A DNA stretch of 64,000 nt from Paenibacillus sp. (GTDB lineage Bacteria > Bacillota > Bacilli > Paenibacillales > YIM-B00363), in assembly GCF_035645195.1 (NCBI RefSeq), contig NZ_DASQNA010000031.1, positions 83,842 to 147,841 on the forward strand, read 5' to 3'. The notes beneath the pieces were generated by a model. It did not search any database. It had not been told where the DNA came from and saw only the letters and a list, made by a program, of their open reading frames with translations. This document shows, piece after piece, positions 60,082 through 64,000 of the stretch (the first letter of the stretch is position 1; every line of letters starts with the position of its first letter). Position numbers and translations under genes: made by a program.

Positions 60082-61356
60082 ATGAGTGAAATCATTCGCA
60101 ATATGCTGGCGCCGATCCCGATCCCGCCGGTCGTGCGCATTCGGCAGCGGTTCGACCCGTCGAAGCTGGAGGACCCGGTCGGCGTTCTGCGCGAGGAGCT
60201 GCAGAAGCCCGGCGCGGTCGACCGCATCCAGCCGGGGCAGCGCGTCGCCGTTGCCGTCGGCAGCCGGGGCGTCGCCAACATCGCCGGCTTCACGAAGGCG
60301 ACGATCGACGCGATCAAGGCGCGGGGCGCGCATCCGTTCATCGTGCCGTGCATGGGCAGCCATGGCGGCGCGACGGCGGAAGGCCAAGCCGAAGTGCTGA
60401 AGCATCTCGGCATCGACGAGGCGACGATGGGCGCGCCGGTCGAGTCGTCGATGGAGGTCGTGCAAATCGACCAGCTCGCGAACGGGCTGCCCGTCTACGT
60501 CGACAAAATCGCTTCGCAGGCGGACGCGATCGTCGTCATTAACCGCGTGAAGCCGCACACGGCGTTCCGCGGGCCGATCGAGAGCGGCATCATGAAAATG
60601 ATCGCGATCGGACTCGGCAAGCAGAAAGGCGCGGAGGCGTGCCACCAGCTCGGCTTCAAATACATGGCCGAGTTCGTGCCGGAGATGGCGACGCTCATGA
60701 TCAACAAGCTGCCGATCGTGTTCGGCGTCGCGGCGGTGGAGAACGCCTACGACGAAACGTGCCATATCGAGGTGCTCCCGGCAGACCGCATTTACGAACG
60801 GGAAGTGGAGCTGCAGAAAATGGCCAAATCGCGCATGCCGAAGCTGCTGTTCGACCAAATCGACGTGCTCGTCATCGACTATATCGGCAAAAACATCAGC
60901 GGCGACGGCATGGACCCGAACGTGACGGGCCGTTACCCGACGCCGTACGCGTCCGGCGGACCGGACGTCAACAAAATGGTCGTGCTCGACGTGACGAAGG
61001 AGTCCAAGGGCAACGCGAACGGCGTCGGCACCGCCGACTTCACGACGCGCCGCCTCGCGGACAAGATGGACTTCACCGCGACGTACCTGAACGGCCTCAC
61101 CTCGACCGTCTGCGCGCCGACGAAGCTCGCGACGACGCTCGAGAGCGACGAGCTCGCCATCAAGGCGGCCGTCAAAACGTGCAACGTGCTCAACTTTAAC
61201 GACTGCCGTCTCGTGCGCATCCGCGACACGCTGCACCTCGGCGAAATCGAAATTTCGGTGCCGCTGCTCGAAGAAGCCCGGAACCATCCGGACATCGAGA
61301 TCGTGTCCGAGCCGTACCAGTGGACGTTCGACAGCGAGGGGTATTTGCCGAAATGA
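60082..61356 (+). CDS. LarA-family nickel-pincer-dependent hydroxyacid epimerase, probable D-gluconate/D-mannonate 2-epimerase
   Basis: 424 residues from ATG 60082, with GAAAGAGGGA upstream. It aligns with lactate racemase LarA (DUF2088). The residues of L. plantarum LarA have counterparts: H94 (GSHGG, for H108), H159 (VKPHTAFRG, for H174), K172 (GIMKMIAIG, for the NPN-bound K184) and H188 (EACHQ, for H200); the K-to-H spacing of 16 is identical. Members of this superfamily include D-gluconate 2-epimerases. D-mannonate is the C2 epimer of gluconate, and the operon makes mannonate upstream and consumes gluconate downstream. The LarB/C/E cofactor genes are not in the window. Confidence 0.82.
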   Translation: MSEIIRNMLAPIPIPPVVRIRQRFDPSKLEDPVGVLREELQKPGAVDRIQPGQRVAVAVGSRGVANIAGFTKATIDAIKARGAHPFIVPCMGSHGGATAEGQAEVLKHLGIDEATMGAPVESSMEVVQIDQLANGLPVYVDKIASQADAIVVINRVKPHTAFRGPIESGIMKMIAIGLGKQKGAEACHQLGFKYMAEFVPEMATLMINKLPIVFGVAAVENAYDETCHIEVLPADRIYEREVELQKMAKSRMPKLLFDQIDVLVIDYIGKNISGDGMDPNVTGRYPTPYASGGPDVNKMVVLDVTKESKGNANGVGTADFTTRRLADKMDFTATYLNGLTSTVCAPTKLATTLESDELAIKAAVKTCNVLNFNDCRLVRIRDTLHLGEIEISVPLLEEARNHPDIEIVSEPYQWTFDSEGYLPK

Positions 61357-62903
61357 CGAAACCGTTCATCGTCGCCGTAGACATCGGAACGACGAGCACG
61401 AAGGCGGCCGTCGTCGACCGCGAGGGCGGCGTCCGCGCCGTCCTGTCCGTCGAATACCCGCTCCATACGCCCGCGCCCGACCGCGCCGAGCAGGACCCCG
61501 ACGAAATCGTCGAGGCCGCGGTGAACGCAGTGCGCGCCGTCGTCGCCAAGGCGGACGTTTCGCCGGGCGAGATTCGCTGCGTCGTCTTCAGCGCCGCGAT
61601 GCACAGTATCATCGCGCTGGACGCAGACGGCGCGCCGCTCACGAGATCGATCACGTGGGCGGACAACCGCGCGGCATCGTACGCCGAAGCGCTCAGGGGT
61701 ACGCCCGAAGGCCAGGCGATTTACGCCGCCACCGGCGTGCCGATTCATCCGATGTCTCCATTGCTGAAGCTTATGTGGCTGCGCGAGCGCGCGCCGGACA
61801 CGTTCGGGAAAGCGCGCAAATTCGTCGGCATCAAAGAATACGTGCTCGGCAGATGGTTCGCGGAAAGCGGCGCGGGCGCGGCGCATGTCGTCGACCATTC
61901 GATCGCGAGCGCGACGGGGCTGTTCAACCTGCGCAGCCGCGATTGGCACGAGCCGTCGCTGGCGCTCGCGGGCATCGACGCGTCGCGGCTGCCGACGCTC
62001 GTCCCGACGACGCACGTGCTGGAGGGTCTCCCTCGCGCGGCGGCGGAGAAGCTCGGCCTCGCGCCGGGCACGCCGGTCGTCGTCGGCGCGTCCGACGGCG
62101 TGCTTGCGAACATCGGCGCCGGCGCGCACGACCCCGACCAGTTCGCCGTTACGATCGGCACGAGCGGCGCCGTCCGCGCCGTCGTGCGCGAGCCGCGCAC
62201 CGACCCGCAGGGCCGCGCCTTCTGCTACGCGCTGTCCGACGACCGCTGGGTCGTCGGAGGCGCGATCAACAACGGCGGCGTCTTGTTCCGTTGGGTGCGC
62301 GACGAGCTCGCCACCAAGGAAGCCGCCGAGGCGCGCGCCGCCGGCATCGACCCGTACGAGCGGCTGACCGAGCTCGCGCAAACCGCGCCGGCCGGCAGCG
62401 GCGGCCTCATCGTGCTGCCGCTGTTCGCCGGCGAGCGCGCGCCGTATTGGAACGCTGACGTGCGCGGCGTGTTCTTCGGCCTGTCGCTCGCGCACGGCAA
62501 GCCGCACATGATCCGCGCGGTGCTCGAGGGCGTCGGCTACGCCGTCCGCTCCGTCGCCGAAGCGGTCGCGGACGCCGCCGGCCGCCCGCGCGAAATTCGC
62601 GCCTCGGGCGGCTTCGCCCGCTCGCCGTTCTGGCGGCAGACGATCGCCGACATCCTCGGCGCGCCGCTCACCGTGCCGGACGCGATCGAGAGCTCCGCGC
62701 TCGGCGCGGCGGCGCTCGGCCTCGTCGCCCTCGGCGACTGGCGCGATTTGGAGCCGGCTCGCGCCTGGTCGACGGCGACGTTCACCCACGAGCCGAATCC
62801 GGCCGTCCGGGAAACGTACGACGAGCTGTACGCGATGTACGCGGAATTGTATCCGCGCCTCGTCGACCCGTTCCGCCGCATCGTACAATTTCAGTCCAAA
62901 TAG
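61353..62903 (+). CDS. gntK: Gluconokinase (FGGY family)
   Basis: 516 residues, full-length FGGY kinase matching Bacillus GntK. The N-terminal phosphate loop is DIGTTSTKAAVV. Gluconokinase-type segments follow: SAAMHSIIALD, TWADNRAASYA, GVPIHPMSPLLKLMWL, and ATGLFNLRSRDW. The C-terminal ASGGFARSPFW completes the fold. It makes 6-phosphogluconate from gluconate and ATP. The ATG overlaps the LarA-family stop (ATGA), so the two are translationally coupled, which supports gluconate as the product of that enzyme. Confidence 0.9.
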   Translation: MTKPFIVAVDIGTTSTKAAVVDREGGVRAVLSVEYPLHTPAPDRAEQDPDEIVEAAVNAVRAVVAKADVSPGEIRCVVFSAAMHSIIALDADGAPLTRSITWADNRAASYAEALRGTPEGQAIYAATGVPIHPMSPLLKLMWLRERAPDTFGKARKFVGIKEYVLGRWFAESGAGAAHVVDHSIASATGLFNLRSRDWHEPSLALAGIDASRLPTLVPTTHVLEGLPRAAAEKLGLAPGTPVVVGASDGVLANIGAGAHDPDQFAVTIGTSGAVRAVVREPRTDPQGRAFCYALSDDRWVVGGAINNGGVLFRWVRDELATKEAAEARAAGIDPYERLTELAQTAPAGSGGLIVLPLFAGERAPYWNADVRGVFFGLSLAHGKPHMIRAVLEGVGYAVRSVAEAVADAAGRPREIRASGGFARSPFWRQTIADILGAPLTVPDAIESSALGAAALGLVALGDWRDLEPARAWSTATFTHEPNPAVRETYDELYAMYAELYPRLVDPFRRIVQFQSK

Positions 62904-62918
62904 GAGGCACCATTCCTC

Positions 62919-63686
62919 ATGAACTTATTCGATTTATCCGGCAAAACGGCCGTCGTCATCGGCGGCAACAGCACGCTCGGTTCGGCGATGGGCGAGGCGT
63001 TCGGCGCCCACGGCGCGAAAGTCGCCGTCGTCGGCCGCAACCTCGAAACGTCCGAAGCGGCGAAGCAGCGCATCGAAGCCGCAGGCGGCGCCGCGGCCGT
63101 GTTCCAAGCGGACGCGACGAACAAGGAAGATCTGCAGCGCGTTCTCGAAGAGATCGTCGCTTGGTCGGGCAGCGTGGACATCTTAATGAACTGCCCGGGC
63201 AAAAACAGCGCCACGCCGTTCTTCGACATTACCGAAGAAGAGTGGGACAGCATTATGGACGTTAACCTCAAGGGCGTCGTCCTTGCATGCCAAGTGTTCG
63301 GCAAGCGCATGATCGAGCAGGGCCGCGGCGGCAGCATCATCAACATTTCGTCCGTCTCATCTGGTCCGCCGCTGTCGCGCGTATTCACGTACTCCGCCTC
63401 GAAGGCGGGCGTCAACTCCGTGACGCAGTTCCTCGCGAGAGAATTCGCGCCGCACAACATCCGCGTCAACGGCATCATCCCGGGCTTCTTCCCGGCGGAG
63501 CAGAACAAGAAAATTTTGTCCGAAGAGCGCATTAAGAGCATCATGGGGCACACGCCGATGAACCGGTTCGGCACGCCCGAAGAGCTGCAAGGCGCGGCAG
63601 TCTATCTTGCGTCGGAGAAGGCGTCCGGTTTCGTGACCGGCACGTTCCTCAGAGTCGACGGCGGATTCGGAGCGATGACGATATGA
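62919..63686 (+). CDS. SDR family oxidoreductase, probable D-mannonate oxidoreductase (fructuronate reductase)
   Basis: 255 residues with TAGGAGG before the ATG. The SDR fold shows [11 protein letters not shown] as the cofactor loop, the NISSVSS Ser and the YSASK Tyr-Lys pair, and a VDGGF end. The segment [18 protein letters not shown] is typical of the UxuB/YjmF-type SDR that reduces D-fructuronate to D-mannonate. In this operon it would link UxaE to the LarA-family epimerase. A gluconate 5-dehydrogenase is the main alternative. Confidence 0.78.
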   Translation: MNLFDLSGKTAVVIGGNSTLGSAMGEAFGAHGAKVAVVGRNLETSEAAKQRIEAAGGAAAVFQADATNKEDLQRVLEEIVAWSGSVDILMNCPGKNSATPFFDITEEEWDSIMDVNLKGVVLACQVFGKRMIEQGRGGSIINISSVSSGPPLSRVFTYSASKAGVNSVTQFLAREFAPHNIRVNGIIPGFFPAEQNKKILSEERIKSIMGHTPMNRFGTPEELQGAAVYLASEKASGFVTGTFLRVDGGFGAMTI

Positions 63687-64000
63687 CGAATACGAACAAC
63701 AAACAGCAAATCGGCGTCGTCGGCCTTGCCGTCATGGGCAAGAACCTCGCGCTGAACATGGAAAGCAAAGGCTTCTCGGTCGCGGTGTACAACCGTTCGC
63801 CGGAGAAGACGAAGGAGCTCGTCGAAGAAGCGGCGGGCAAAAACCTCGTCGGCTGCTATTCCGTCGAAGAGTTCGTGAACGCGCTCGAAACGCCGCGCAA
63901 AATCATGATCATGGTCAAAGCGGGCGAGCCGACGGACAAGACGATCGAATCGCTGCTGCCGCATCTCGACCAAGGCGACATCATCATCGACGGCGGCAAC
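63683..64000 (+). CDS. gndA: 6-phosphogluconate dehydrogenase (decarboxylating), 3' truncated by window
   Basis: The first 106 residues are visible; the gene runs off the window end. The start overlaps the SDR stop in an ATGA arrangement. [21 protein letters not shown] is the NADP-binding start of Gnd/GndA, and [21 protein letters not shown] and DIIIDGGN are conserved. It oxidises 6-phosphogluconate to ribulose 5-phosphate and CO2. It would complete the route from hexuronates into the pentose phosphate pathway within a single operon. Confidence 0.92.
   Translation, partial: MTNTNNKQQIGVVGLAVMGKNLALNMESKGFSVAVYNRSPEKTKELVEEAAGKNLVGCYSVEEFVNALETPRKIMIMVKAGEPTDKTIESLLPHLDQGDIIIDGGN

Noticed and set aside
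60082..61356. Annotation as lactate racemase
   Set aside because: The fold and NPN residues match LarA, but the operon has no lactate context and all neighbours handle sugar acids.

Overview
The window looks like chromosomal DNA of a GC-rich, spore-forming Firmicute of the Paenibacillaceae (Paenibacillus/Cohnella type). The basis is strong AGGAGG-like ribosome sites, sigma-A promoters, a cotJABC spore-coat operon, a GerA-type germinant receptor operon, an S-layer homology protein, and Lpl-type sugar ABC importers paired with AraC regulators. No rRNA, tRNA, prophage or CRISPR array was seen. The window opens inside a PhnC-like ABC ATPase gene and closes inside a 6-phosphogluconate dehydrogenase gene. 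Names are from sequence recognition only; no database search was run.

Layout. 0.7-12.4 kb: a DeoR-controlled sugar/polyol block. It has a Gfo/Idh dehydrogenase, a divergent DeoR repressor, then a nine-gene co-directional operon (zinc alcohol dehydrogenase, FGGY kinase, second DeoR, AroE-like dehydrogenase, cupin-type glucose-6-phosphate isomerase, 2-hydroxyacid dehydrogenase, psicose-epimerase-like isomerase, L-fucose isomerase, phosphotriesterase-like hydrolase). 12.5-16 kb, minus strand: MDR dehydrogenase, double VOC protein, amidase. 16.3-21.9 kb: a 1,847-residue secreted rhamnogalacturonan acetylesterase-lyase fusion. 21.9-24.4 kb: half-size chromate transporter pair, its Lrp-type regulator, and a hemolysin-III protein. 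24.4-27.1 kb: repeat-rich island around a degenerate IS1595-like transposase. 27.1-35.5 kb: two EamA transporters, cotJABC, Gfo/Idh + AraC + GH4 alpha-galactosidase, SLH protein, small membrane protein. 35.6-39.7 kb: ger operon (B, A, C and a small D-type subunit). 39.8-42.8 kb: Gfo/Idh-AraC-Gfo/Idh operon. 43-57 kb: pectin/rhamnogalacturonan utilisation block (GH105, LplB/LplC/LplA-like importer, membrane AraC sensor, GH106-like glycosidase, YteT-like Gfo/Idh, AraC). 57-64 kb: LacI-controlled hexuronate operon.

How it fits together. The secreted CE12-PL11 enzyme would deacetylate and cut rhamnogalacturonan I. The importer takes up oligomers, and GH105 and GH106-like enzymes remove unsaturated uronate and rhamnose. 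In the last operon, tagaturonate epimerase, an SDR fructuronate reductase, a LarA-family nickel-pincer epimerase, gluconokinase and 6-phosphogluconate dehydrogenase form a plausible continuous route: tagaturonate, fructuronate, mannonate, gluconate, 6-phosphogluconate, ribulose-5-phosphate. This would bypass the usual mannonate dehydratase/KDG branch and is the most notable inference here.

A second theme is regulatory. Each AraC gene cluster has a perfect or near-perfect direct repeat near its promoter. Most have a period of about 19-22 bp, or 32-33 bp (three turns). One motif, CAANAAAGT, recurs as a pair in front of the GH105 gene, the importer operon and the GH106-like gene, suggesting a local regulon of the membrane AraC sensor.
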